A DNA stretch of 64,000 nt from Micromonospora rifamycinica (GCF_900090265.1 NZ_LT607752.1:62001-126000), one strand, 5' to 3'. Shown: positions 15,668-25,377, counted from the stretch's first letter. The notes: generated by a model from the sequence alone, not told the origin. Translations and numbers: made by a program.

Positions 15668-18600
15668 TCACACCTGGGTGAACCGCCACTGCTGGTTGGT
15701 GGCGCCGTGGCAGGTCCACTGCAACAGTCGCGCGCCGTCGGTGGTGGCGGCACCGTTGACGTCCAGGCAGAGCCCGCTCTGCACGTTGCGCACCGTGTAG
15801 ACCCCGGCGGTCGTGGTCGCCGTCGCGGTGAACTTCTGCTGGTTGCCGTTGGTGCAGGTGGCCTGCTGGAGGAACGCCCCCGCCGTGGAGGAGCCGCCGA
15901 TCACCTCGGCGCACTTGCCGCTGTGCACCGCCTTCAGGTAGACCGCGCCGTTGCCGGCGTCCACCGCCTGCCACTTCTGGTTGTTGCCCCCGGTGGCCGC
16001 CCACTGGGTGAGCTGCGCGCCGTCGGCGGTGGAGACGCCGCTGACGTCCATCAGCTTCCCGCTGTGCAGGGCGGTGAGCGTCCAGGTCTTCCCCGCCACG
16101 CCGGTGCCGGTGCCGGTGCCGGGCACGCCGACCCCCGCCCCGCCGAAGGTGTGCGAGTCGAGGTCGAACCAGTTGTTGGTGCTGCCCTTGAACACCATGT
16201 AGAGGGTCTGGGTGCCGGCCAGCGCGGCCACGCTCACCGGTGCGGTGGACTGGTAGTTGTTCCAGCCGCCGGTGCTGGGCACCGGGGTGGTGGCCAGCAG
16301 GGTGCCGGTCGGGGAGCCGGCCCGCAGCTCGATCGTGCCCCCACCGGACGGCGACGACAGTCGGTAGCTGACCGTGGAGATGCCCGCCAGGCTCATCGGG
16401 GTGAACGCGATCCAGTCGTTGTTGGAGATGTCCCCGACCCGCTTGGTGCTCTCCGCGCTGGCCTCGTCGACCACCCGGATGCCGGACTGGCTGCTGAAGT
16501 ACTCGGCCTGCTTGTGCTTCGGCTGGAGGATAGCCTGCGCGGTGCCGGTCAGTGGGGACGCCCCGCCCGGGCCACCGCTGTCGGTGTAGCGCGCGTTGAG
16601 CACGTAGAACAGGTTGGCCCCGTCCGGGTGCCCACCGAGCAGGTCGGTGGAGATGGTGCCCGAGCAACCCGGGTACTCGGTGGTCTCGTGCGCGTGGTCG
16701 TCGTGGCCGAGCGCCGGGTTGAGGAGCACCTTGCTGCAGTCGACGGTGCCGCCGTCCGGGTCGGTGACGGTGATCTGGTACGACACCTTGTCACCGAAGG
16801 TGAGCATGCCGCCGCTGGCCGGTGTGGTGATGGTGACCACCGGAGCGGAGTTGCCCACGGTGATCTGGACGTTGGCGAAGCCGGTCTTGCCGGTGTTGTC
16901 GGTGACCCTCAACTGCGCCGTGTAGTTGCCGTTGGTGGTGTAGACGTGCGACGGGTTGGCCGCGGTGGACGTGGTGCCGTCCCCGAACGTCCACTGGTAG
17001 CTGAGCGTGTTGCCCGGGTCCGGGTCGGCCGTGCCGGCGCTGCTGAACTGGACGTTCAGCGGGGCCAGGCCGCTGGTGGGCGTCCCGACGGCCTTGGCGA
17101 TCGGGGACCGGCCGCCCTGGATGTAGTCGATCCGGTAGAGCCCGGAGTCGCTGTTGCCGCCACCGAAGTTGGTGCCCCACTCTAGGACGTAGAGCGAGCC
17201 GTCCTTGCCGAACTCCAGGTCCATCGGCTTGTTGAACCGTCCACCGGGCAGGAACGTGTTGGTGCGGGTCACCGCCGTCGCGGAGTCGAAGTGCACCTCC
17301 TTGAGGTAGCTGCGGGACCACTCGTAGAAGAAGTGCACGCCGTCGTAGTAGGGCGGGAACTTCGTGGCGGACGGGTTCGCCGGGTCGTACCGGTAGACCG
17401 GTCCGCCCATCGGGCCGGAGCCGCCGGAGCCCAGCTCCGGGAAGGTCGACGAGGTGCCGTATCCGTACCACATGTTGGGGGCGACGATCGGCTTCAGGCT
17501 GGTCAGACCGGTGTTGTTGGGGGAGTTGTTGACCGGGGCGTTGCAGTTGAACTTGGCGCCGACCACGCCGGTGTCCGGGTTGAACGGCGCGTAGGGCTGG
17601 TTGTCGCCGTGGCAGAACGGCCACCCGTAGTTGCCGGGTTGCTTGATCACGTTGAGTTCGACCAGGCCCTCGGGGCCGCGGTTGGTGGTGGGCGGGTTGC
17701 GGTCCGGCCCGTAGTCGGCCAGGTAGACCCAGCCGTTGGCCGGGTCGATCGAGAACCGGAACGGGTTGCGGAAGCCCATCGCGTAGATCTCGGGTCGGGT
17801 CTGCGCCGTGCCCTGGGGGTAGAGGTTGCCGGTCGGGATCGTGTAGCCGCCGCTGTCCGAGGGGCGGATGCGCAGCAGCTTGCCCCGCAGGTCGTTGGTG
17901 TTGCCGGCACTGCGCGCGGCGTCCAGGTTGGACTTGCCGGCGCGCCAGTCCAGCGGCGCGTAGCCCTGCCAGTTGGGGTCGAGGTTGGGCGGCGTGTCGT
18001 CACCGGTGCCGATGTAGAGGTTCCCGTCCGGGCCGAAGTCGAGGTAGCCGCCGGTGTGGCCGGGCTCGGGGAAGGTGCGGTCACGGTAGGCCGGGATGTC
18101 GATGATCCGGGCCTCGGTGGCGAGGTTGAGGGTGTCCCCGGTGAGCGTGTAGCGGGAGACGCGGTTGACGTCGGTGCTGCTGCTCGCCGGTGAGTGGTAG
18201 AGGTACACGTAGCCGTTGGTGGCGAAGTTCGGGTCCAGCGCCAGGCCGGTGAGACCGTCCTCGCCGCCGGTGTAGACGCTCAGGCTGCCGGCGGTCACGG
18301 TGCTGTTGCTGGCCGGCTTGAAGATCTTGACCTGGCCGCCGCGCTGGATGTACATGACCCGACCGTCGGGCAGCACGGCCAGGGCCATCGGGTCGACCGT
18401 GTTGTCGTCCAGGGTGCGCTTCTCGAAGTTGCCCCAGACGGTGCCGCCGCAGTCGCCGGGCAGGTTGCCGGCGGCCCACTTCACGCCGCCGAGGACGTGG
18501 TTGCGGAAGTTCGTCTCGCTGTAGGAGTCGATCGCGTGGCCCATCGCGGTGGCCCAGACCCGCCCGCCGGCGGCGGTGCGGCACCAGGAGATCGGGTGGT

Positions 18601-19222
18601 CCGGACCCATCGCCCGGGAGCCGGGGTTGTAGGTGCGCTCGTCGGCGGTCACCAGTACGTGCACGTTGCCGCGCGGGTTGGCGTCGAAGTTGTACCACTC
18701 CTCGCTGCGGTTCCAGCGGTCCGGCAGGCCGGTCGTCGACGGGTGCTGCTTGTCGGCGACGATGGCGGTGCCGGGCAGCACGCCGGGGGAGTGCTCGGGC
18801 ATGTGGGCGCCGCCGTTGAGGGTCTGGTCCCACCAGGGGTACTCGCCCTCGATGCCCATGTCCAGGGCGTTGTGGATGCCGACGATGCCCTTGCCGCTGG
18901 CCAGGTAGCCCTCCACGGCCTGCCGTTGGGCGGCCGAGGTCCAGACCATGCCGGAGGTCTGGAACATGATGATCACGTCGAACGTGGCGAGGTTGGCCGC
19001 GGTGAAGACGCTGGAGTCCTCGGTCTGCACCAGCTCGAAGTTGTTGGCCGCCGCCTGCTGCTGGAACATGCTGATCCCGGCGGGGATCGAGTCGTGCCGG
19101 TAGCCGACCGTCTTGGTGAACAGCAGGGCGCGGAAGGCCGGGGCCGCGGACGCGGGTGGGGCGAGGCCGAGAGACATCAACAGGCCGGTGATCATGGCGA
19201 TGAGCAGTGTGGTACGACGCAT
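15668..19222 (-). CDS. Large secreted ThuA / sugar-dehydrogenase / PKD / CBM fusion protein
   Basis: A 1184-residue extracellular protein. Domains in order: a signal peptide (MRRTTLLIAMITGLLMSLGL, cleavage after PASA); a ThuA-like trehalose-utilisation domain (~28-250, with SGKGIVGIHNALDMG and TAMGHAIDSYSE); a six-bladed glucose/sorbosone dehydrogenase-type propeller (~260-690, with MALAVLPDGRVMYIQRGG, GLALDPNFATNGYVY, GLVELNVIKQPGNYGWPFCHG); a PKD domain (~700-780, YQWTFGDGTTSTAANPSHVY); a second Ig-like segment; a CBM6-like module (~905-1030, NDWIAFTPMSLAGISTV); and a ricin-type CBM13 (~1050-1184, ending NQQWRFTQV). ATG at 19220-19222 with GAGGAG upstream. It probably oxidises or binds polysaccharide-derived sugars with PQQ or metal help; the substrate is unknown. 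It diverges from the sugar ABC operon. Confidence 0.85.
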   Translation of the reverse strand: MRRTTLLIAMITGLLMSLGLAPPASAAPAFRALLFTKTVGYRHDSIPAGISMFQQQAAANNFELVQTEDSSVFTAANLATFDVIIMFQTSGMVWTSAAQRQAVEGYLASGKGIVGIHNALDMGIEGEYPWWDQTLNGGAHMPEHSPGVLPGTAIVADKQHPSTTGLPDRWNRSEEWYNFDANPRGNVHVLVTADERTYNPGSRAMGPDHPISWCRTAAGGRVWATAMGHAIDSYSETNFRNHVLGGVKWAAGNLPGDCGGTVWGNFEKRTLDDNTVDPMALAVLPDGRVMYIQRGGQVKIFKPASNSTVTAGSLSVYTGGEDGLTGLALDPNFATNGYVYLYHSPASSSTDVNRVSRYTLTGDTLNLATEARIIDIPAYRDRTFPEPGHTGGYLDFGPDGNLYIGTGDDTPPNLDPNWQGYAPLDWRAGKSNLDAARSAGNTNDLRGKLLRIRPSDSGGYTIPTGNLYPQGTAQTRPEIYAMGFRNPFRFSIDPANGWVYLADYGPDRNPPTTNRGPEGLVELNVIKQPGNYGWPFCHGDNQPYAPFNPDTGVVGAKFNCNAPVNNSPNNTGLTSLKPIVAPNMWYGYGTSSTFPELGSGGSGPMGGPVYRYDPANPSATKFPPYYDGVHFFYEWSRSYLKEVHFDSATAVTRTNTFLPGGRFNKPMDLEFGKDGSLYVLEWGTNFGGGNSDSGLYRIDYIQGGRSPIAKAVGTPTSGLAPLNVQFSSAGTADPDPGNTLSYQWTFGDGTTSTAANPSHVYTTNGNYTAQLRVTDNTGKTGFANVQITVGNSAPVVTITTPASGGMLTFGDKVSYQITVTDPDGGTVDCSKVLLNPALGHDDHAHETTEYPGCSGTISTDLLGGHPDGANLFYVLNARYTDSGGPGGASPLTGTAQAILQPKHKQAEYFSSQSGIRVVDEASAESTKRVGDISNNDWIAFTPMSLAGISTVSYRLSSPSGGGTIELRAGSPTGTLLATTPVPSTGGWNNYQSTAPVSVAALAGTQTLYMVFKGSTNNWFDLDSHTFGGAGVGVPGTGTGTGVAGKTWTLTALHSGKLMDVSGVSTADGAQLTQWAATGGNNQKWQAVDAGNGAVYLKAVHSGKCAEVIGGSSTAGAFLQQATCTNGNQQKFTATATTTAGVYTVRNVQSGLCLDVNGAATTDGARLLQWTCHGATNQQWRFTQV

Positions 19223-19747
19223 GCCGTCTCCTCGTTGTCGGCGGGCAACTCCTGGCGACCGTGGGTCCGTCGGCGCGCAGGTGGTGCCTGGGCGCACGAC
19301 GGGGCACGGGTGTGCTGCTCGGGTCGTCGTGCCGTCCGCCGTAACGGCCGTCAGCCCCGTATGGCGTCACTGGGAGTGACGTGGTTGGTGTCCTCGTCCC
19401 GTGGGCCGCGAGGTCAGGATCGTTCAGTCATCGACGACTGTCAATGGATTGCCAGAGGTTCGATGTTTCGGCGGGTCGGCGGTGGTCGCCCGGTGTCTCC
19501 TCGGCGCGGTGTCGACGCCGGCCGGCTGGGGGTGTGCTGGGAATTGCGTCAGCCGGAGGATTGTGGACAGGCATCGAAACATCTATCTTCATACGTGTGA
19601 TGTTTCGTCGATGTCAAGGAAAGTTTGCGTCGGCGCGACGTAAGAGTTTGTTGCAGGTGGCGAAAGTCCCCCCGGTCGGCACCTTGGGCGAGCCTGACCC
19701 GGGGGGACAAACCAGCATTATGACTACTTTCTGTGAGGGCTTTCGGA
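19223..19747. promoter_or_regulatory. Divergent promoter region with repeated CGATGTTTCG-type sites
   Basis: 525 bases without a convincing gene. CGATGTTTCG is at 19461-19470. A 9-bp inverted repeat CGAAACATC (19575-19583) / GATGTTTCG (19599-19607) surrounds a 15-base AT-rich centre. All three elements are the same sequence in one orientation or the other, and they lie between the ThuA-fusion and ABC-importer genes. GAGGG at 19735-19739 is the likely ribosome-binding site for the ABC gene. The AT-rich stretch ~19560-19635 is the probable promoter zone. Confidence 0.5.
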
Positions 19748-21259
19748 ATGCCAGACCCACCGCCGACGGCGCTGCTCACCCTTCGGGGCATCGGCAAGTC
19801 CTTCCTCGGGGTGCGCGTCCTCGACGGTGTCGACCTGGACGTCGCGCCGGGCGAGGTGCACGCCGTCGTCGGTGAGAACGGCGCCGGGAAGTCCACCCTC
19901 ATGAAGATCGTCTCCGGCGGGTACGCCCCGGACGAGGGCACCGTCGAGATCGCCGGTGAACCACGCGTCCTGCGCGGGCCGCGCGACGCCCAACGGGCCG
20001 GGGTCGGCATCATCCACCAGGAGTTCAACCTGCTGCCCGAGCGCACCGTCGCCGAGAACGTCTACCTGGGACACGAGCCGGTACGCCGGGGCCTGGTCGA
20101 CCGTCGGGCGATGCGCGGGCGCACCGACCGGCTGCTCGCCTCGATCGGGGAGACCACCCTCGCCGCCGACGCCCCGGTGGGACAGCTCGGCGTCGCCCAG
20201 CAGCAGGTCGTCGAGATCGCCAAGGCGCTCGCCCTGGACGCCCGGCTGCTCATCATGGACGAGCCGACCGCGGCGCTGGCCGACCACGAGGTCGAACTGC
20301 TCTACGGGCTGGTGCGCCGGCTCCAGCACCGCGGCATCGGCGTGCTGTACGTCTCGCACCGGCTCACCGAGGTCTTCGACCTGTCCGGCCGGATCACGGT
20401 CCTCAAGGACGGCCGCCGGGTCACCACCGTGGACACCGCCGGCACCACCACCGACGAGCTGGTACGCCACATGGTCGGCCGGGAGCTGTCCAGCTACTAC
20501 CCGCAGCGCGCCCGCCCCGCCGACCGCGGCCCGGTGCGGCTCGCCGTCCGGGGTGCGGGAAACCGGAAACTGCGCGGGATCGACCTGGACGTGCGGGCCG
20601 GCGAGGTGCTCGGTGTCGGCGGCCTCCAGGGCTCCGGGCGGTCCGCGTTGGCCCGGGCACTCTTCGGCGTCGCCCCGTTCACCACCGGTGCGGTGACCCG
20701 GGACGGCACGCCGGTCCGGCTGCGCTCGCCGCGGACCGCGATGCGGGCCGGCATCGCCTACGTCACCGAGGACCGCAAGGGCGAGGGCATCGTGCCCCGC
20801 CAGTCGGTGCTCGACAACGCCCTGCTCGCCAGCCGGGCCGTCTTCGCCGCCCGGTCCGGCCGCGCCGCCCGTACCGCCCGGGTCCGCGACCTGCTCGCCG
20901 CCGTCGAGGTCCGGGCCGCCGGTGACGACCAGGAGATCCGTTTCCTGTCGGGCGGCAACCAGCAGAAGGTCGTGCTGGCCCGGTGGCTCGCGCTCGACCC
21001 GCAGGTCCTGCTCTTCGACGAGCCGACCCGGGGCATCGACGTGGGCGCGAAGTCGGCCATCCACGACCTCGTCCGCCGGCTCGCCCGCGAGGGTGCGGCC
21101 GTGGTGATGATCTCGTCCGACCTTCCCGAACTGCTGGGCATGAGCGACCGGATCGTCGTCATGCGCGACGGCCGGATCGCCGGTGAACTACCCGCCGGCG
21201 CGACCGAGGAGGACGTGATGGCCCTGGCCGTCGGCCACGCCACGGAGGCAGAACGGTGA
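19748..21259 (+). CDS. Sugar ABC transporter ATP-binding protein (ribose/xylose type, two ATPase domains)
   Basis: About 503 residues with tandem ABC domains, as in RbsA/XylG-type importers. The first domain has Walker A GENGAGKST, the signature region around LGVAQQQVVEIAKAL and Walker B LLIMDEPTAAL. The second has the usual degenerate GLQGSGRSALA, signature LSGGNQQKVVLARWL and LLFDEPTRGIDVG. It powers import of a monosaccharide through the two permeases that follow. The ATG at 19748 is preferred over an in-frame GTG at 19733 because GAGGG lies 8 bases before it. The stop overlaps the first permease start (GTGA), so translation is coupled. Confidence 0.93.
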   Translation: MPDPPPTALLTLRGIGKSFLGVRVLDGVDLDVAPGEVHAVVGENGAGKSTLMKIVSGGYAPDEGTVEIAGEPRVLRGPRDAQRAGVGIIHQEFNLLPERTVAENVYLGHEPVRRGLVDRRAMRGRTDRLLASIGETTLAADAPVGQLGVAQQQVVEIAKALALDARLLIMDEPTAALADHEVELLYGLVRRLQHRGIGVLYVSHRLTEVFDLSGRITVLKDGRRVTTVDTAGTTTDELVRHMVGRELSSYYPQRARPADRGPVRLAVRGAGNRKLRGIDLDVRAGEVLGVGGLQGSGRSALARALFGVAPFTTGAVTRDGTPVRLRSPRTAMRAGIAYVTEDRKGEGIVPRQSVLDNALLASRAVFAARSGRAARTARVRDLLAAVEVRAAGDDQEIRFLSGGNQQKVVLARWLALDPQVLLFDEPTRGIDVGAKSAIHDLVRRLAREGAAVVMISSDLPELLGMSDRIVVMRDGRIAGELPAGATEEDVMALAVGHATEAER

Positions 21260-22230
21260 GGGGCCTGTCGCTGTCGCCGGCCCGGCGGGCCGTGCCGGGC
21301 GTGTTCGTGGCCCTGGCGCTCACCCTCGCGGTCGGGTGGCTGGTCGTCCTGGCCGACGGCGGGCAGTTGTTCAACCAGTCGACGACGGTGAGCCTGCTGC
21401 ACGTCGCCGCCGGTCTCGGGCTCGTCGCCGTCGGCCAGACCCTGGTCATCCTCGGCGGCTCGCTCGACCTCTCCGTGGCGTACGTGATCAGTCTCAGCAC
21501 CCTCGTCGCGGCCGAGACGATGAACGGCAGCGACGGCGCGTTGCTGCCGGCGGTGGGCCTCGCGCTCGCGGTCAGCGCCGCCGTCGGGCTGCTCAACGGG
21601 CTGCTCGTGACCAGGGTCCGGATCAACGCGTTCATCGCGACCCTCGGCGTCGGGCTGCTGCTCAAGGGGTACCTCGACAGCTTCTACGACGGCCCGGCGG
21701 GCAGCACCTCACCGGGCCTCGTGCAGTCCCTCGGCTACCAGCGGGTCGGCCCGGTGCCGCTGTCGTTCCTGCTGCTGCTGGCGGTGACCGGGGCGGCCTG
21801 GTTCGCGCTGTCGCGGACCCGCTTCGGTCACCACCTGGTCGCCGTCGGCGGCGATCCGGAGGTCGCCCGGCTCTCCGGCGTCCGCAACGACCGGGTCCTG
21901 GTCACCGCGCACGTGCTGTGTTCGCTGTGCGCCGGGCTCGCCGGGATCTACCTGGCCAGCCGGCTCGGGTCGGGAGCGCCCCGGGTGGGCACCGAAGGGC
22001 TCTACGACCTGGAGTCGATCGCCGCGGTGGTGATCGGGGGCACCGCGCTCGCCGGTGGGCGCGGCGGCGTCGTCGGCACCGTCGGCGGGGTGCTGCTGCT
22101 CGCCAGCATCGACGCGATCTTCAACCAGCTCGAGGTGGACGCGTTCTTCAAGCAGGTGATCAGGGGCGTCATCATCATCGCCGCGGTCGCCGTCTACGCC
22201 CGTCGGGCTCTGCGAAAGGCGGCGGCCTAG
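21256..22230 (+). CDS. Sugar ABC transporter permease 1
   Basis: A 324-residue permease of the RbsC/AraH family with 8-10 hydrophobic helices. Family motifs include GQTLVILGGSLDLSVAYVIS near residue 60 and the ESIAAVVIGGTALAGGRGG loop near residue 255 that contacts the ATPase. GTG start overlapping the ATPase stop. It pairs with a second permease gene two bases downstream, so the channel is probably a heterodimer rather than the RbsC homodimer. Confidence 0.92.
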   Translation: MRGLSLSPARRAVPGVFVALALTLAVGWLVVLADGGQLFNQSTTVSLLHVAAGLGLVAVGQTLVILGGSLDLSVAYVISLSTLVAAETMNGSDGALLPAVGLALAVSAAVGLLNGLLVTRVRINAFIATLGVGLLLKGYLDSFYDGPAGSTSPGLVQSLGYQRVGPVPLSFLLLLAVTGAAWFALSRTRFGHHLVAVGGDPEVARLSGVRNDRVLVTAHVLCSLCAGLAGIYLASRLGSGAPRVGTEGLYDLESIAAVVIGGTALAGGRGGVVGTVGGVLLLASIDAIFNQLEVDAFFKQVIRGVIIIAAVAVYARRALRKAAA

Positions 22231-22232
22231 CC

Positions 22233-23216
22233 ATGCAGCTCGTCCAGCGTCGTCCGGGGCGCCTGCTGCGGGCCCGGCTCCGTCCCGGCGGGGTGCTGCC
22301 GATCGTGGCGATCCTCGTGGTGCTGCTGGTGCTGGTCGGCATCCGGCAGCCCGGCTTCCTCGACCCCCCGTCGTTGATGTCCTTCCTCGGCCGGTCCGCG
22401 CCGATCATCCTGCTCGCCGCCGGCCAGTACTTCGTGATCGTCTCCGGCGAGTTCGACCTCTCGGTCGGTTCGCTGGTCACCGCCCAGGTGGTCGTCGCGG
22501 CCCGGCTGATCGACGACGATCCGGCCCGCACCTGGCCGGTGGTGCTGCTCCTGCTCGCCTTCGGCGCGTTGGTGGGGCTGGTCAACGGTCTGATCACCAC
22601 GCGCCTACGGGTGCCGTCGTTCATCACCACCCTCGGCATGTACCTGATCCTGGTCGGCGCGGTCTACCTGTGGTCCGACGGCGCTCCGAAGGGCGGGCTC
22701 CCCGAGGAGTTCCGGCGCTTCGGCCGGCGGGCCGTCGAGGACGTGCCGGTGCTCGGCCGGCTGCCGTACGCGCTGCTGGTGCTGGTGGTCCTCGCGGCGC
22801 TCGCGGTGGTGCTGATGCGGTCCGACTTCGGCCGGACGCTGGTCGCCGTCGGCGACAACCCGCGCACCGCGCACCTGAGCGGGGTACCGGTCTGGCGTAC
22901 CCGGACCGCCGCCTTCGTCCTCAGTGGACTGGCGGCGGCCGTGGCGGCGATCCTGCTGGGCGGCTACAGCGGGGTGTCGTTCCAGGCCGGCGCGGGCCTG
23001 GAGTTCGGTGCGATCACCGCGGTCGTCCTCGGCGGTGTGGTGCTGGGCGGCGGCCGTGGCTCGGTGGTCGGCGCGATGCTCGGCGCGCTCACCCTGGAGC
23101 TGCTGTTCGCCCTGATGAACTTCTACGGCGTCTCCGGCGCTCTCAGATCCACCGTCCAGGGCGCGATCATCCTGCTCGCCGTGGCGGTCTCGGCAACCCG
23201 TCCTTCGTCACGATAA
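22233..23216 (+). CDS. Sugar ABC transporter permease 2
   Basis: A 327-residue RbsC-family permease. It shows GQYFVIVSGEFDLSVGSLV and the GAITAVVLGGVVLGGGRGS coupling loop, with helices throughout. The ATG at 22233 follows the permease 1 stop by two bases. A short extra segment around RRFGRRAVEDVPVLGRLPY interrupts the middle helices, as in other members of this subfamily. Confidence 0.92.
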   Translation: MQLVQRRPGRLLRARLRPGGVLPIVAILVVLLVLVGIRQPGFLDPPSLMSFLGRSAPIILLAAGQYFVIVSGEFDLSVGSLVTAQVVVAARLIDDDPARTWPVVLLLLAFGALVGLVNGLITTRLRVPSFITTLGMYLILVGAVYLWSDGAPKGGLPEEFRRFGRRAVEDVPVLGRLPYALLVLVVLAALAVVLMRSDFGRTLVAVGDNPRTAHLSGVPVWRTRTAAFVLSGLAAAVAAILLGGYSGVSFQAGAGLEFGAITAVVLGGVVLGGGRGSVVGAMLGALTLELLFALMNFYGVSGALRSTVQGAIILLAVAVSATRPSSR

Positions 23217-23228
23217 GGGGAGACCATA

Positions 23229-24413
23229 GTGCGACGCTCCATGACGGCCCTGGCCGCCGTCACCCTGCTGGCCCTCACCGCCTGCGCCACCGACGAACCG
23301 GGCGCGGGGCCGGCGGGGAGTCCCTCCTCGTCCGCGGGCGCGGGCACCGGGGAACAGTCGAAGTTCTTCGTGCAGGCCGACTACGACGCCGAGCTGGCCC
23401 TGCTCGGGGCCACCCCGACCGGTGCGGCGGACCGGCCGTGGGAGCAGGTACTCAACCCGACCATGGTGGAGACCGCGACGTTCCGCAAGGCCGGGCCGCA
23501 CAAGATCTGTTTCTCCAACGCAGCGCTGAACAACCCGTGGCGGCAGGTCGGTTTCAAGACCATGCAGGCCGAGGTGGCGGCGCAGAAGGGCCGGATCAAG
23601 GAGTTCGTGCACGTCGACGCCGAGGGCAAGGACCAGAAGCAGATCGCCGACATCAACGACCTGCTCGGCAAGGGCTGCGACGCGCTCATCGTCTCACCGA
23701 ACACCACCGCCACCCTCACCCCGGCCGTCGAGGCGGCGTGCAAGGCCGGGCTGCCGGTCGTCGTGTTCGACCGGGGGGTCGACACGAAGTGCCCGGTGAC
23801 GTTCATCAACCCGATCGGCGGCTACGGCTTCGGTCACGTCGGGGCCGAGTTCGTCAGCCAGAAGATGAAGCCCGGCGGAAAGCTCCTCGCCCTGCGGATC
23901 CTGCCCGGCGTCGACGTCCTGGAGACCCGCTGGTCGGCGGCGAAGGTGGCGTTCGACAAGGCGAAGGTGGACGTGGTGGGGGTCGAGTTCACCGACGGTG
24001 ACCCGGCCAAGACCAAGAAGATCGTCGACGACTACATCCAGCGGTACGGCACCATCGACGGTGTCTGGATGGACGCCGGCGCGGTGGCCGTCGCGGCGGT
24101 CGAGGCGTTCCAGGACGCGGGCAAGCCGGTGCCGCCGATCAACGGCGAGGACCAGCTCGACTTCCTGAAGATCTGGAAGGACAAGAAGCTCACCGCGATC
24201 GCGCCGACCTACCCGACCTACCAGTGGCGGACGCCGATCATCGCCGCGCTGCGGATCCTCGACGGTCAGCCGGTGTCCAACCCGTGGAAGCTGCCCCAGC
24301 CGACCATCACCCAGGACAACCTGGACCAGTACCTCGACGCGGACATGCCGCCGCTGCACTACGCGATGTGCGGCTGCACCGACCTGCCCGGTTACCCGCA
24401 GCGCTGGAAGTAG
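23229..24413 (+). CDS. Sugar ABC transporter substrate-binding lipoprotein
   Basis: A 394-residue periplasmic-binding-protein-like lipoprotein. The signal peptide ends in the lipobox LTAC (Cys ~19), followed by a Ser/Gly/Ala-rich linker. The body has the type I fold: ICFSNAALNNPWRQVGF, DLLGKGCDALIVSPNTT and GLPVVVFDRGVDTKCP are the usual sugar-contact regions of RbsB-like proteins. GTG start at 23229 with AGGGGAGA upstream. As the fourth gene of the operon it delivers the sugar to the permease pair; the sugar itself cannot be read from the sequence. Confidence 0.92.
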   Translation: MRRSMTALAAVTLLALTACATDEPGAGPAGSPSSSAGAGTGEQSKFFVQADYDAELALLGATPTGAADRPWEQVLNPTMVETATFRKAGPHKICFSNAALNNPWRQVGFKTMQAEVAAQKGRIKEFVHVDAEGKDQKQIADINDLLGKGCDALIVSPNTTATLTPAVEAACKAGLPVVVFDRGVDTKCPVTFINPIGGYGFGHVGAEFVSQKMKPGGKLLALRILPGVDVLETRWSAAKVAFDKAKVDVVGVEFTDGDPAKTKKIVDDYIQRYGTIDGVWMDAGAVAVAAVEAFQDAGKPVPPINGEDQLDFLKIWKDKKLTAIAPTYPTYQWRTPIIAALRILDGQPVSNPWKLPQPTITQDNLDQYLDADMPPLHYAMCGCTDLPGYPQRWK

Positions 24414-24418
24414 GCCCG

Positions 24419-25291
24419 GTGTACGCCATCGGCGTCAACCCCTGGGTGTGGGCCTCGCCCGTCGACGACGCGGCCCTCGCCGAGCTGGTCCCGCGGATCG
24501 CGTCGTTCGGCTTCGACGCGGTCGAACTGCCGATCGAACAGCCCGGCGACTGGGATCCGGTCCGTACCCGGGACCTGTTGGCCGCGCACGGCCTGGCCGC
24601 GGCCGGTGTCTGCGCGGTCACCCCGCCGGGGCGGGACCTGGTGGACGCCGCGCCGGAGGTGGTGGCGTCGACCGTGGCGTACCTCGGCGGGTGCGTGGCG
24701 GCCGCGGCGGCCGTCGGCGCCCCCTGCGTCGGCGGCCCGGTGTACGCCTCGGTCGGCCGCACCTGGCGGATGTCGCCGTCGGCGCGGGCGGCCTGCTACG
24801 CGGAGTTCCGCCGGGCACTGGCCCCGGTGGCCGAGCAGGCCGGCGAGCAGGGCGTCAGCATCGGGGTCGAGGCGCTGAACCGCTACGAGACGAGTGTGGT
24901 CAACACCGTCGCGCAGACGGTCGAGCTGATCGACGGGCTGCCGGCCAGCGTCGGCATCATGATCGACACCTATCACATGAACATCGAGGAGTCCGATCCG
25001 TACGCGGCGCTCGCCGCCGCCGGCCCGCACATCAAGCACGTCCAGGTCAGCGGCACCCACCGGGGGGCACCCGGGGCGGACCACTTCGACTGGCCGCGCT
25101 TCTTCGCCGTGCTGGGGGAGACCGGCTACCGGGGTGCGGTCTGCATCGAGTCGTTCACGGCGGAGAACGAGACCATCGCGACCGCCGCGGCGATCTGGCG
25201 TCCGTTGGCCCCGTCGCAGGACCGGCTCGCCACGGACGGTCTGCGTTACCTGCGGGAGGTCACCACGGGTCCGCCGGCCGTGGGCCGCTGA
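24419..25291 (+). CDS. TIM-barrel sugar isomerase/epimerase
   Basis: A 290-residue AP-endonuclease-2-like TIM barrel, related to D-tagatose/D-psicose 3-epimerases and sugar-phosphate isomerases. Metal-ligand candidates are the Glu in GVEALNRYE, the Asp in IMIDTYHMNIEE, the His in HVQVSGTHRG and the Glu in VCIESF, the usual E-D-H-E set. The start is a GTG at 24419, five bases after the lipoprotein stop (TAG at 24411-24413), so it is the last gene of the importer operon. It very likely acts on the imported sugar or its phosphate. A strong hairpin follows. Confidence 0.88.
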   Translation: MYAIGVNPWVWASPVDDAALAELVPRIASFGFDAVELPIEQPGDWDPVRTRDLLAAHGLAAAGVCAVTPPGRDLVDAAPEVVASTVAYLGGCVAAAAAVGAPCVGGPVYASVGRTWRMSPSARAACYAEFRRALAPVAEQAGEQGVSIGVEALNRYETSVVNTVAQTVELIDGLPASVGIMIDTYHMNIEESDPYAALAAAGPHIKHVQVSGTHRGAPGADHFDWPRFFAVLGETGYRGAVCIESFTAENETIATAAAIWRPLAPSQDRLATDGLRYLREVTTGPPAVGR

Positions 25292-25338
25292 GGCGCTCCG
25301 CCCGGGTGCGGCACGCCGGGTGGTGGACCCGGGCGGGA

Positions 25339-25371
25339 ACCGGCAGTCCTGCCGGCGGCAGGACTGCCGGT
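25339..25371 (+). terminator. Terminator after the sugar importer operon
   Basis: Perfect 15-bp stem with a 3-base loop: ACCGGCAGTCCTGCC (25339-25353) pairs with 25357-25371. It lies 47 bases after the isomerase stop. Confidence 0.85.
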
Positions 25372-25377
25372 GGTGCC

